From positions 1 to 42,316 of IMG/VR virus record IMGVR_UViG_3300030329_005397: a stretch of DNA of 42,316 nucleotides, one strand, 5' to 3'. The notes beneath the pieces were generated by a model, which was not told the DNA's origin, did not search any database, and saw nothing but the letters and a program-made list of their open reading frames with translations. The DNA is from a virus. Shown here piece after piece: positions 6,833-13,816 of the stretch; positions within the stretch are counted from its first letter, which is position 1, and every line of letters begins with the position of its first letter. The translations under genes were made by a program, and so were the position numbers.

Positions 6833-7488
6833 CGCCTCGCCCGGGCAGGTACACGCCTCGCCCGGGCAGGTACACGCCTCGCCCGGACGGGTACACGCCT
6901 CGCCTGGGCAGGTACACGCCTCGCCTGGACGGGTACACGCCTCGCCTGGGCAGGGACGCGCCTCGCCTGGACGGGTACACGCCTCGCCCGGACAGGTACA
7001 CGCCTCGCCTGGACGGGTGCGCGCCTCGCCCGGACGGGTACACGCCTCGCCGGGGCAGGGACGCGCCTCGCCTGGGCGGGACTGCGCGGGGCTGCGTACC
7101 CGGGACGCGCCTCGCCCGGACAGGGACGGGCAGGGCTGCGGGCAGGTAGTGCGTGCATTATGCGCCGGGACGTGCCTCGCCTGGACAGGGGCACGCCTCG
7201 CCCGGACGGGATCACGCAGGGCGGCGGGCAGGGATGCGCCTCGCCTGGACAGGTACGCGCCTCGCCGGGGCGGGTACACGCCTCGCCTGGGTAGGTACGC
7301 GCCTCGCCTGGACAGGGGCACGCCTCGCCCGGACAGGTACACGCCTCGCCTGGACAGGGGCACGCCTCGCCCGGACGGGTACACGCCTCGCCTGGGCAGG
7401 GACGCGCCTCGCCTGGGCTGGGACGCGCCTCGCCCGGACGGGTACACGCCTCGCCGGGGCAGGGACGCGCCTCGCCCGGGCAGGTACA
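6833..7488. repeat. 21-bp tandem repeat array, about 27 units in two 12-unit blocks
   Basis: Units contain the invariant core CGCCTCGCC, followed by a variable YGGRCRGGKACA-like half. Read by eye, unit starts fall every 21 bases from 6833 to 7064 (12 units) and again from 7237 to 7468 (12 units). Single or paired units near 7107, 7172 and 7193 lie in a degenerate middle. GCAGGGCTGCGG-like segments mark the edges at about 7130 and 7490. The array fills the gap between the convergent integrase and portal-operon ends. All frames are open on both strands because 21 is a multiple of three and the unit has no stop, so the long open frames here are not evidence of genes. I saw no spacers, so it is not a CRISPR. 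Confidence 0.95.
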
Positions 7489-7548
7489 GGCAGGGCTGCG
7501 GACGGGCTTCGCGTGCGCGACGACAGGTGGATGCATTTGTGTGGAAAC

Positions 7549-7628
7549 GCCGTCGCACCTTTTTTTCATACCGAATCAAATCGGCTTGTTTCCTGGGCTC
7601 GGCCGTCGCACCTTTTTTTTATACCGAA
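7549..7628. repeat. Two direct copies of a 27-bp T-tract element
   Basis: GCCGTCGCACCTTTTTTT followed by ATACCGAA occurs at 7549-7575 and again at 7602-7628, differing at one base (C or T). TTTGTGTGGAAA also occurs twice, at about 7537 and 7631. Nothing else is visible between the 21-bp array and the terminator-like hairpin at 7646. Confidence 0.75.
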
Positions 7629-7645
7629 AGTTTGTGTGGAAAATC

Positions 7646-7683
7646 GTCAACCAGACAGTTTTCCCTTTTTTTGTCTGGTTGAC
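7646..7683 (-). terminator. 12-bp perfect hairpin at the end of the replication-terminase-portal operon
   Basis: GTCAACCAGACA (7646-7657) and TGTCTGGTTGAC (7672-7683) are perfect inverted repeats with a 14-base loop. The stop codon of the last minus-strand gene lies inside the left arm, so the hairpin encodes the gene's C-terminus. A short T run follows on the minus strand. It probably terminates the long operon. Confidence 0.6.
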
Positions 7684-7955
7684 TGCTTCTTGTCCGAAAT
7701 CACCAGGATCCGATCGTGAGGCCGAGCCGGATCCAGGACCGGAAGCTCGTCGCCTTCCCTGGGGCCCAGGCCGCTGAAGTGTCCGCTCTGCAAGTTGTTG
7801 TCCTTGCACTTGCAGTTCAGCCAGAACCCGCGGCGGCGATCGCCCCCCACTATCTGGACGACGTACTCGATCGACGAATAGTTCCCGCGGACGACGGCCC
7901 CTGGCTCCACGCCCAGGGGAGCAGGCGCCGTAAAGTCGAGCTCGAGCTGACTCAT
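7647..7955 (-). CDS. Hypothetical protein, 102 aa, last gene of the portal operon
   Basis: ATG 7955 (MSQLELDFTAP) is selected because it forms an ATGA overlap with the small membrane-protein gene upstream. The longer open frame to 8201 has no supporting start. The protein has a compact central part (GAVVRGNYSSIEYVVQIVGG, then GFWLNCKCKDNN) with two Cys two residues apart, which could bind a metal or be chance. The C-terminus is Lys/Arg rich. No family is recognised. It is the final gene of a chain of coupled genes that begins at 18018, and its stop codon lies in the terminator-like hairpin. Confidence 0.65.
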   Translation of the reverse strand: MSQLELDFTAPAPLGVEPGAVVRGNYSSIEYVVQIVGGDRRRGFWLNCKCKDNNLQSGHFSGLGPREGDELPVLDPARPHDRILVISDKKQSTRQKKGKLSG

Positions 7956-8077
7956 TGGAAAAACAGGAAAACCAAATGGATTACGGCGAAGCAAAGGTCC
8001 AGGACGACCTCGCGTTCCAGGAAGAAAAGGATCAAGGCCGCAAGCCAATACCACTCCCTGGGAAACTCCTCCTTCAC
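7952..8077 (-). CDS. Very small membrane protein, 41 aa
   Basis: GTG 8077 overlaps the TGA of the 90-aa gene (GTGA) and the stop at 7952-7954 overlaps the next ATG (ATGA). The frame is therefore held between two coupled genes, which is good evidence that it is translated. The product begins MKEEFPREWYWLAALILFFL and continues with a second hydrophobic stretch (DLCFAVIHLVFLFF), so it is nearly all membrane. A holin-like or other small membrane role is possible, but nothing in the sequence proves it. Confidence 0.6.
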   Translation of the reverse strand: MKEEFPREWYWLAALILFFLEREVVLDLCFAVIHLVFLFFQ

Positions 8078-8346
8078 GGCCTCGGCCGCGTAAGATGCGC
8101 CAGCTCTTCCTTGAATGCAGCCAGGGCCGCCGCCCCCCCCAAGTAAAACTTTGTTTCCGAATCGGGAAGCGTCTCGTCCATCGCCGCGGTAGTACGATCA
8201 AGGATGGCCTCGTCCAGCATGACCTGGACCGCCTTCATGGGCCTGGAGTTCGCCTCGTTGGCCAGGGCTTCCTGCATTTCGTTTGCATTCAAAGCGGGCT
8301 CCGCCGCCAGCTTGACAGTCGTCTTTAGTCCAAACCAGGTTTTCAT
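8074..8346 (-). CDS. Hypothetical small phage protein, 90 aa
   Basis: The protein starts MKTWFGLKTTVKLAAEP and is mostly helical and acidic in the middle. It ends LPDSETKFYLGGAAALAAF then KEELAHLTRPRP. There is no membrane segment. It lies 3 bases after the stop of the basic 59-aa protein and is GTGA-coupled to the membrane microprotein, in a short run of portal-linked small genes. Genes of this kind beside the portal are common in podovirus-like genomes and often uncharacterised. No function is assigned. Confidence 0.65.
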   Translation of the reverse strand: MKTWFGLKTTVKLAAEPALNANEMQEALANEANSRPMKAVQVMLDEAILDRTTAAMDETLPDSETKFYLGGAAALAAFKEELAHLTRPRP

Positions 8347-8349
8347 TTA

Positions 8350-8529
8350 TCAATCCCTTTGCTTTTCCTGGCTGCAATCAAACTCGCCGGTGTTCCCGGG
8401 TGGGTGGTCCCGGCCTCTCTTGGCCCAGAACGCACGCCACCCTCGGTCCACCTCTCGAGAGGTCGGCCAATATTTTAAATCAACGCCGAGTTTTTTGCTC
8501 CTTCTCTTTTTCGGCTTTTTCTTATTCAC
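8350..8529 (-). CDS. Small basic protein, 59 aa
   Basis: This Lys/Arg-rich protein begins with NKKKPKKRRSKK, followed by a Trp-containing part (DLKYWPTSREVDRGWRAFW). GTG 8529 is preferred because GGAGG inside the end of the portal gene lies about 10 bases upstream. GTG 8538 would give 62 residues. It overlaps the portal stop by 8 bases and ends 3 bases before the next ATG, so it fits the operon closely. The charge suggests nucleic-acid binding. The function is unknown. Confidence 0.6.
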   Translation of the reverse strand: MNKKKPKKRRSKKLGVDLKYWPTSREVDRGWRAFWAKRGRDHPPGNTGEFDCSQEKQRD

Positions 8530-10783
8530 CGGGTTCACCTCCTCCGGCTAGACCGGCCTGCGGAGCTTGTTGCTGCATCTGAGCCGGCGAAGTTCCTACG
8601 CGCCCGATCTGCTTGTTCTGCTGCTGCTGCTGCATGAATTGGAGATGCTTGACTCGGTTTTGCAGAATCTTCTGCGAGTCCTCGGTCAAGTTCTCCATCG
8701 CGGCCGGGTTGGCCTGCCCGATCGCCTGGAGCACCTGCAACCGCAAGGCATGGTTTTCGCCTTCCTTTTTCATATCCGGCTCGACGCCCGCGGCGATCTT
8801 GGCGAAGTTGATTTGCTCCTCGCTTATCTCCTTTTGGTTGGCTGCCTCGACCGGCACCAGAACGTCGTCGGCGAGGTTGGGATCGATGCCGCCGAATAGC
8901 CTGGCGACCAGGAGATCGCGCTTGGCCGTTCCCAGGGTGTCCATCGGTAGAATGTAGCGGCCGATGATCTCGGCCTTCTTGATCACGTGTTCCATGTCCA
9001 GGTCCTTGGCGTCGAAGTCGATCGAGACGTCGAACATTCCCTGGATCTCGGCCCGGCCTCGGGCGATGGGAACGGCTTCCTTTGATCCCGTGATCCGGGC
9101 CAGGGTCTGGTCGTCCATGTACTGCTGGCAAAGCTGCAAGACCATCTTGAAGACGTCCTTGAGGCTGTCCAGGAATCGGTCGATCATGTCCTGCTGGTGC
9201 AACTGGGTCAGGGCCGGGTCGGTCGTGCCCCGGTTCATCCGCCCGAAATAATTGTCGACCATGCGGTCCAGATCGGCCCGGGCCTTGTCGTTGGTCGTCG
9301 GGTAGGCCGGCGGCGCCATCCAGTTTATCTCGTTCGGCCGCGTCTCCTTGACGACGGCCATCGGCCCGATCGCCACGCGGTGCGTAGGCCGCGATTTAGG
9401 GGCCTTGATGGGCGGGACGGTAGTGAGTTGGACGTGAGCCCCGAAACTGTCCCAAAAGACCTTTTGGAGCTTCTGCATGGTCATGGCCAGCTCGGGCACG
9501 CTTCGACTGTCCCACAACCTGGAGGTGAGCGTCTCACGCCCAAACCATACGAACGGATATTCGCCATGCGCGTAGGGGAGCAGTTGCCTGTCCTTGGCCG
9601 CGAAATCGACCTGGCTGTGAAAGCAAGTGTAATAGACTCCTGGCACGCCGTCGTCGTTCACCGCCTTGTAGTAGGCCGTGATCTGTTCATACAGGCCACG
9701 CCGGGCTTGAGTGTCCGGGCTCTTGACGACCAGGGCGTCCTCGACCAGCTCGGTGATTTCGTAGGTCGGGAAACCGGTCTCGCCCTCGTACTCGAGAGCC
9801 TTTTCGACGTACTCCCTGGAATAGCCGTGAGTCAGGACTCGTTCTCGCATCTCGGCTTCAGACAACCACTCGCGGATAAAGACCGCCCGAGACCGCTGAA
9901 TGTCGGTCGTGTTGGCCGGGATGAAAATATCCTCGAAGAGGCGATGAGCCGTGAGGGCCGGACCGTTCTCCTTCATGTACGGCTGGGGAAACACGGCGCT
10001 CGTGGCCGGCTGTCCGGTGGCTTCGTCCACTACGAAATTTTTGCGGAGGTCCTTCGCTATCTTGCGGGCCCTCTTCATCGTCACGTGCGGAGCCGCTCCG
10101 GTCAGTAAGCCGGCTAGGCGTTCCTCCTGCTCCGGGTCCTGGAGCATCGATACAAGCTCGGTTACCAGGGCTTCCGGGTCTTCGGCCGGAACTATGCCGC
10201 TGGCCATGAGTAGCTGGGCCACGTCGTCGATCCCTATTTCCTTGTTCTCCAAGGCTGTCTTGGCTTGCCAGTATACGCCCATAACGGCACCGGCCGGGAC
10301 GTCGCCCTCTTGCCATTGAGCCAGGCGCTCCAGCGTTCTTCGCCAACTCGAGCCCAGCTTGCTCTTTAAAAGCCACTTGAGGACGACGGTCAGGACCGCT
10401 CCCAGGCGGAGGTCGCGGCTCTCGGTTCCCTCTACGACGACCCGAGACCTGGTGGCCGCCGCGACTAGGGTCTTTGCCCTTTCGTTGACCAGCATGTCCG
10501 CCGTGCGGATCCTGGTGTCCGGAGCGCCCTCGAACGGGAAGACGGGCTCGCCATCCAAGTTCTTTCGATGCACCAGACCGTCGGAGCTTTGTCCGGTCCA
10601 CCGGCAAAAGCGCGCGTCGCTGGCGTCGCTTCGACGGTCCGCGATGTCCTCGGCCGCGTCCTTCATTATGTGATCGATTTCGTTCTTCAACCTAGTGAGT
10701 TCATCGTCGGTCACGCTCGCGTCGCCGCCGTCTCCCTTAACGACCTCAATGGTCTCCTCATCGTGCTGTTTTACTTTAATCAT
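8522..10783 (-). CDS. Portal protein, 753 aa
   Basis: The portal is the dodecameric DNA channel at the head vertex. The call rests on its place directly after the large terminase and one small gene, its length, and portal-like features. These are an acidic helical N-terminus (DDELTRLKNEIDHIMKDAAE), the FPFEGAPDTRIRTADMLVNE segment seen near the start of large podovirus portals, and a long mixed alpha/beta body. Near residues 575-600 it has LKDVFKMVLQLCQQYMDD. The C-terminus is Gln-rich (MQQQQQN and QMQQQAPQ), as in portals with a long barrel. The ATG overlaps the end of the small HTH gene by 8 bases. No frameshift is seen. Confidence 0.85.
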   Translation of the reverse strand: MIKVKQHDEETIEVVKGDGGDASVTDDELTRLKNEIDHIMKDAAEDIADRRSDASDARFCRWTGQSSDGLVHRKNLDGEPVFPFEGAPDTRIRTADMLVNERAKTLVAAATRSRVVVEGTESRDLRLGAVLTVVLKWLLKSKLGSSWRRTLERLAQWQEGDVPAGAVMGVYWQAKTALENKEIGIDDVAQLLMASGIVPAEDPEALVTELVSMLQDPEQEERLAGLLTGAAPHVTMKRARKIAKDLRKNFVVDEATGQPATSAVFPQPYMKENGPALTAHRLFEDIFIPANTTDIQRSRAVFIREWLSEAEMRERVLTHGYSREYVEKALEYEGETGFPTYEITELVEDALVVKSPDTQARRGLYEQITAYYKAVNDDGVPGVYYTCFHSQVDFAAKDRQLLPYAHGEYPFVWFGRETLTSRLWDSRSVPELAMTMQKLQKVFWDSFGAHVQLTTVPPIKAPKSRPTHRVAIGPMAVVKETRPNEINWMAPPAYPTTNDKARADLDRMVDNYFGRMNRGTTDPALTQLHQQDMIDRFLDSLKDVFKMVLQLCQQYMDDQTLARITGSKEAVPIARGRAEIQGMFDVSIDFDAKDLDMEHVIKKAEIIGRYILPMDTLGTAKRDLLVARLFGGIDPNLADDVLVPVEAANQKEISEEQINFAKIAAGVEPDMKKEGENHALRLQVLQAIGQANPAAMENLTEDSQKILQNRVKHLQFMQQQQQNKQIGRVGTSPAQMQQQAPQAGLAGGGEPGE

Positions 10784-10982
10784 GTTCGCCCTCTCGTTTG
10801 TTTTCGTTGCCTTTGCCCTCGGCCAGTCTCTCGACGTCGGCCGTTCTATAAAGTCTCCACTTCAACCCCTTCAGCTTTACCGGCTCGATCACCCCCGCCT
10901 GCTCGAGCTTTTCCAGGGACCACCTGGCGAGGCCCAGCCGCTCCATGACCTCCCCCCTCTTTATGAATGCCGGCTTCGCCAT
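10776..10982 (-). CDS. Small helix-turn-helix protein between terminase and portal, 68 aa
   Basis: The protein begins FIKRGEVMERLGLARWSLEK, followed by LEQAGVIEPVKLKGLKWRLY. This is the MerR/excisionase-type winged HTH layout, with a recognition helix and a Trp/Arg wing, followed by a charged tail. It is TGATG-coupled to the terminase stop and overlaps the portal start. The location is where many phages keep a small terminase or a DNA-recognition partner of TerL. No other small terminase is obvious, so it could recognise the packaging site. Equally it may be a regulator. Confidence 0.65.
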   Translation of the reverse strand: MAKPAFIKRGEVMERLGLARWSLEKLEQAGVIEPVKLKGLKWRLYRTADVERLAEGKGNENKREGEHD

Positions 10983-12826
10983 CAGAAGTGACCGCCCCCT
11001 TCAGTCTCCCAGGTGCCGACCTCGAGGTCTTCGATCCCGGCCATCAACCCATAACGGAGAGCGTCGACCGGGTCCTTCGAGGCTCCCTTGTTCCCATCCT
11101 TGCCGGTCCAGTTCGCCAGGCTGAAAGCCAAGTTCCTGCAACCTTTCGCCAGGTACAGCCTGGGCTGGTTAAAAAAGGATTTCTCCTGGGTCTCGTCCCA
11201 GTCCAAAAGGTCGTTTATCTTCGCCACGCCCTCGGCGATGTCGCCGCCAGGCGCGCATGAGAAATGCAGCCCGATGTCCTCGAACTCGGTCAACAGGGTG
11301 ACGGGGCGATCGTTTTCGATCCTGGGGCTGCTGGCGGCCCTGGCGTCCATGTATCGTTCGACGACCTCTTCGTCGGCGCCCTCGTTCTCCGTCCACTCGG
11401 CCACCGCCTCGCTTTCCCTTTTGTCGGCGTCCGGGCGGTCCTTCCATTTCTTCCAGGCTTCCCAGCCCTCCAGGCGGGCGATCTCGCGCTTGTACTTCCA
11501 GAGCCCGAAACCGAAACTGTCCTGGGCCGGGCCGGGCCGGCCGTCGGCCTTCTTGCCGTCGGGCAAGGTCCAGGGGCCGGGCACGCCGATCTCGGGCACG
11601 TCGTAGTCTCCGGGCCACTCGCGATAGGCGTAAACGTTTTCGCCGACGACGCGGAGCCACAACATGTAGAAATTGCGGCCGCTCGAGGGATCGCAAACCA
11701 GGACGCAGGGCCCCTTGTCCGGCACCGATTCGTCGGGCACCACGTGGACTTTCGGGTCGAACTTGGGGAACCGGGTGGCCATCGTCTTGTTGGCCAAACC
11801 GTAAAACCTTTCCTTCACGAACCACCTGGGCTTGCCCTCGACGATGTCGTTGACCGCCGCCGGGTTGCCGTAGGGATTGTCGGAGGAGTGAAAGAATACC
11901 ACGGCCCGGCGATTGTCGCCGGCGCACTTCATTACCCTGGGCACTTCCTCGAACCGGCGGCCCTCGGGCACGGCCGGCTGGCTTTCGCCTCCATTGGTCC
12001 AGGCCAGGCAGTCCTCGAGCTCGAGAGCCAGGGCCGGAATTCTTTCGCCGCCGTCCCTCGGACAAAGAAAAGCAATCGACTCCCGGACCGGCTCGGCCCC
12101 GTCCAAAAACATTTTGCAAGTGTCGGAGTAACCGCGGACCGGAGTGAAGGTGACCATCATCTTCGAGTTTGGAGCCCTGGTCGCCAGGCGCAGCTCCAGA
12201 CTGGTCACCCAGTCGGCCGGCACAAGCTCGTCGCACCAGGCGATGTTCAGCTCACCACCCTCGATTTTCTCGCGGTCTTGTTCGTAGTTCCGAAAGGAGC
12301 ACTCGGCGCCGTTGTGAAGAACGAATTTGTTGTCCGAAAAGCCGTATTTTTGATTGTACGAAATGTAGGCCGTCGTCGTGCGTACCTTCCGCCGCTGGTC
12401 GGGCGGGAGAAAATTCCACATCAGCGGGTGCTGGTACTCGACGCCGTTGGCGTTGGACTCATGGAAGCACCAGGCCCGGCCCTCGGGCGTGGCTTGCAGC
12501 ATCTGCATGGTCCGCTTGGCCGCGTAAAAAGACTTTCCACCACGATTTCCACCATTGATCAAAAGGACGTCGACCGGGCGATCGAAACCCAGGGCTTCGC
12601 GAACCGCGGCCGCCTTCTCCTGGTCCACCCAGGAAAACCCCAGGAGGTAGTCGCAAATCTTCCAGATCGGAGGCTCCCAGCCGGAGCCCAGGGGGTCCTC
12701 TTTTTCCTGGGCGATCAGCTTTTCGCGGTTGGTGATCGTTTCGATCCATGCCTTCGGACCCATCTCCTCCGTCTCCTCCCTGGTCGGGAGGCGTAGAATC
12801 GGGTGAGGCGTAGGCTCGAAAGTCAT
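10982..12826 (-). CDS. terL: Terminase large subunit, 614 aa
   Basis: This is the ATPase and nuclease that packages DNA through the portal. The Walker A motif is GGNRGGKS at residues 92-99, preceded by VDVLLIN. The Walker B is LNIAWCDE at 193-200, ending in the catalytic Asp-Glu. The ATPase coupling region follows (MMVTFTPVRGYSDTCKMF). The nuclease domain starts about 375 with CVLVCDPSSGRNFYMLW, whose Asp379 is the expected first metal ligand. It ends with KDPVDALRYGLM, the usual late Asp. The length is typical for terminases with an extended linker. It is ATGA-coupled to the upstream coiled-coil gene and followed by a small HTH protein and the portal. Confidence 0.93.
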   Translation of the reverse strand: MTFEPTPHPILRLPTREETEEMGPKAWIETITNREKLIAQEKEDPLGSGWEPPIWKICDYLLGFSWVDQEKAAAVREALGFDRPVDVLLINGGNRGGKSFYAAKRTMQMLQATPEGRAWCFHESNANGVEYQHPLMWNFLPPDQRRKVRTTTAYISYNQKYGFSDNKFVLHNGAECSFRNYEQDREKIEGGELNIAWCDELVPADWVTSLELRLATRAPNSKMMVTFTPVRGYSDTCKMFLDGAEPVRESIAFLCPRDGGERIPALALELEDCLAWTNGGESQPAVPEGRRFEEVPRVMKCAGDNRRAVVFFHSSDNPYGNPAAVNDIVEGKPRWFVKERFYGLANKTMATRFPKFDPKVHVVPDESVPDKGPCVLVCDPSSGRNFYMLWLRVVGENVYAYREWPGDYDVPEIGVPGPWTLPDGKKADGRPGPAQDSFGFGLWKYKREIARLEGWEAWKKWKDRPDADKRESEAVAEWTENEGADEEVVERYMDARAASSPRIENDRPVTLLTEFEDIGLHFSCAPGGDIAEGVAKINDLLDWDETQEKSFFNQPRLYLAKGCRNLAFSLANWTGKDGNKGASKDPVDALRYGLMAGIEDLEVGTWETEGGGHF

Positions 12827-13278
12827 TTTCCGTTATGCATCTCCTGGATTATTCCAGCCATCGTCAGCCGGTTTGCTCTATTGTCGCGGTCCAGCGCTTT
12901 CATAGCTTCCCAAAGCTTGTCCTTTACCCTCTCCAATTCGTTGCTCGCCCGCTTTGTCAGATAAGCGACGTCCGCTCGGATTTGTGGAAGTTTAGCCTCA
13001 AAGAACTTCTTCGATTCATCCTTGGCTTGAGAGCGGATCAAATACCATTCCTTATCTATTACGCGCCGTTCCTTATCTTCGATGCGCCGCATTGATAACT
13101 TCGCTTCGTCTACGGACTCCGCCAGGACAATCACCGATTCCGACAATTCGTTTATACGGTTAAGGAGCCGGCCGAGAAGAGCCGTGAAATCCGCCGGACA
13201 TTCCAGCCGGGTCATCTCGAGCGGCCTGCCCAGGAAAACGTCGTCAGCCACTACCGGCCTGTCTTTATCTCGTATCAT
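12823..13278 (-). CDS. Coiled-coil hypothetical protein, 151 aa
   Basis: ATG 13278 (MIRDKDRPVVADDVFL) gives an ATGA overlap with the preceding gene. The much longer open frame upstream is an antisense or frame shadow. The protein is helical and charged, with heptad-like runs (LLGRLLNRINELSESVIVLA; SNELERVKDKLWEAMKALDR), and has no membrane helix. It lies between the primase-linked small genes and the terminase. That place suggests a DNA-metabolism or packaging accessory role, but no family is recognised. Confidence 0.65.
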   Translation of the reverse strand: MIRDKDRPVVADDVFLGRPLEMTRLECPADFTALLGRLLNRINELSESVIVLAESVDEAKLSMRRIEDKERRVIDKEWYLIRSQAKDESKKFFEAKLPQIRADVAYLTKRASNELERVKDKLWEAMKALDRDNRANRLTMAGIIQEMHNGK

Positions 13279-13685
13279 GCAACTCCCCTTGCTTCCGCCA
13301 GTTCTTCCGGATCCGGATGGATTCCCTTCCAGGGCTGCACCGAATTGATGCAGTCGACGATGATCGTTATTTCCTGGAATTCCGATTCGGCTTTCTCGAA
13401 TTGCCTGGGAGAAAAAAGCCAGCTCGTCGAGTGATCGAACTCCCACTCGAGCTCGCCGTTGGCCTCCTTGACGTTGTAAAGCTTGACGACGAAATGGGAG
13501 ATCGTTCCTGGTTTTATTGCGACGGCGTAAAGTCTGGCGGAAACCTCGGCCTTGTCGTCTCCCCATTTATAAACCGTATGGCAAGGGTCGTATTTTTTTA
13601 ACGTAACGGGGTTGCCGGAATGCTCCATCATGCTGGCTAACCACGGTTCCACCGGGTGGGTTTCAATCATTTCCATTTTACTCAT
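13275..13685 (-). CDS. Hypothetical protein, 136 aa
   Basis: The protein starts MSKMEMIETHPVEPWLASMM. The middle is beta-rich (HTVYKWGDDKAEVSARLYAV; TISHFVVKLYNVKEANGELE) and the end helical (SPRQFEKAESEFQEITIIVD). No signature motif or membrane segment is seen. It is held in the chain of coupled genes by ATGA at both ends. It could be a single-strand-DNA-binding or other replication accessory by position, but the sequence does not support a firm call. Confidence 0.65.
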   Translation of the reverse strand: MSKMEMIETHPVEPWLASMMEHSGNPVTLKKYDPCHTVYKWGDDKAEVSARLYAVAIKPGTISHFVVKLYNVKEANGELEWEFDHSTSWLFSPRQFEKAESEFQEITIIVDCINSVQPWKGIHPDPEELAEARGVA

Positions 13686-13816
13686 ATTGGGGTCCTTTGT
13701 TTGTTGTCGTTAGAATTAGTGCCGCCGCCGGAGAACGGAGTGGAATGATGACTGATGGGTCGCTTTTCAACCGGCGACGGCAAAGGGTTCATAAAAGTGA
13801 TATTGGTCAAAGGCAT
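13682..13816 (-). CDS. Small protein between primase and the 136-aa gene, 44 aa
   Basis: ATG 13816 overlaps the TGA of the primase-helicase (TGATG) and its own TGA overlaps the next ATG (ATGA). It therefore exactly fills what would otherwise be a 130-base gap. The product begins MPLTNITFMNPLPSPVEKRP and is short, polar and Gly/Asn rich near the end, probably unstructured. It may be a peptide partner of the primase, or mainly serve translational coupling. No function can be stated. Confidence 0.5.
   Translation of the reverse strand: MPLTNITFMNPLPSPVEKRPISHHSTPFSGGGTNSNDNKQRTPI

Noticed and set aside
6833-7488. CRISPR array
   Set aside because: The units are contiguous 21-mers without spacers, and no cas genes are present.
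5937-7682. Long plus-strand open frame overlapping the integrase and the repeat array
   Set aside because: It is out of frame with the integrase and stays open only because the 21-bp repeat has no stop codon. The same holds for the other long frames on both strands at 6640-7720.
13279-13566. N-terminal extension of the 151-aa coiled-coil protein
   Set aside because: It is very Arg-rich shadow sequence inside the neighbouring 136-aa gene. The ATGA overlap supports ATG 13278.
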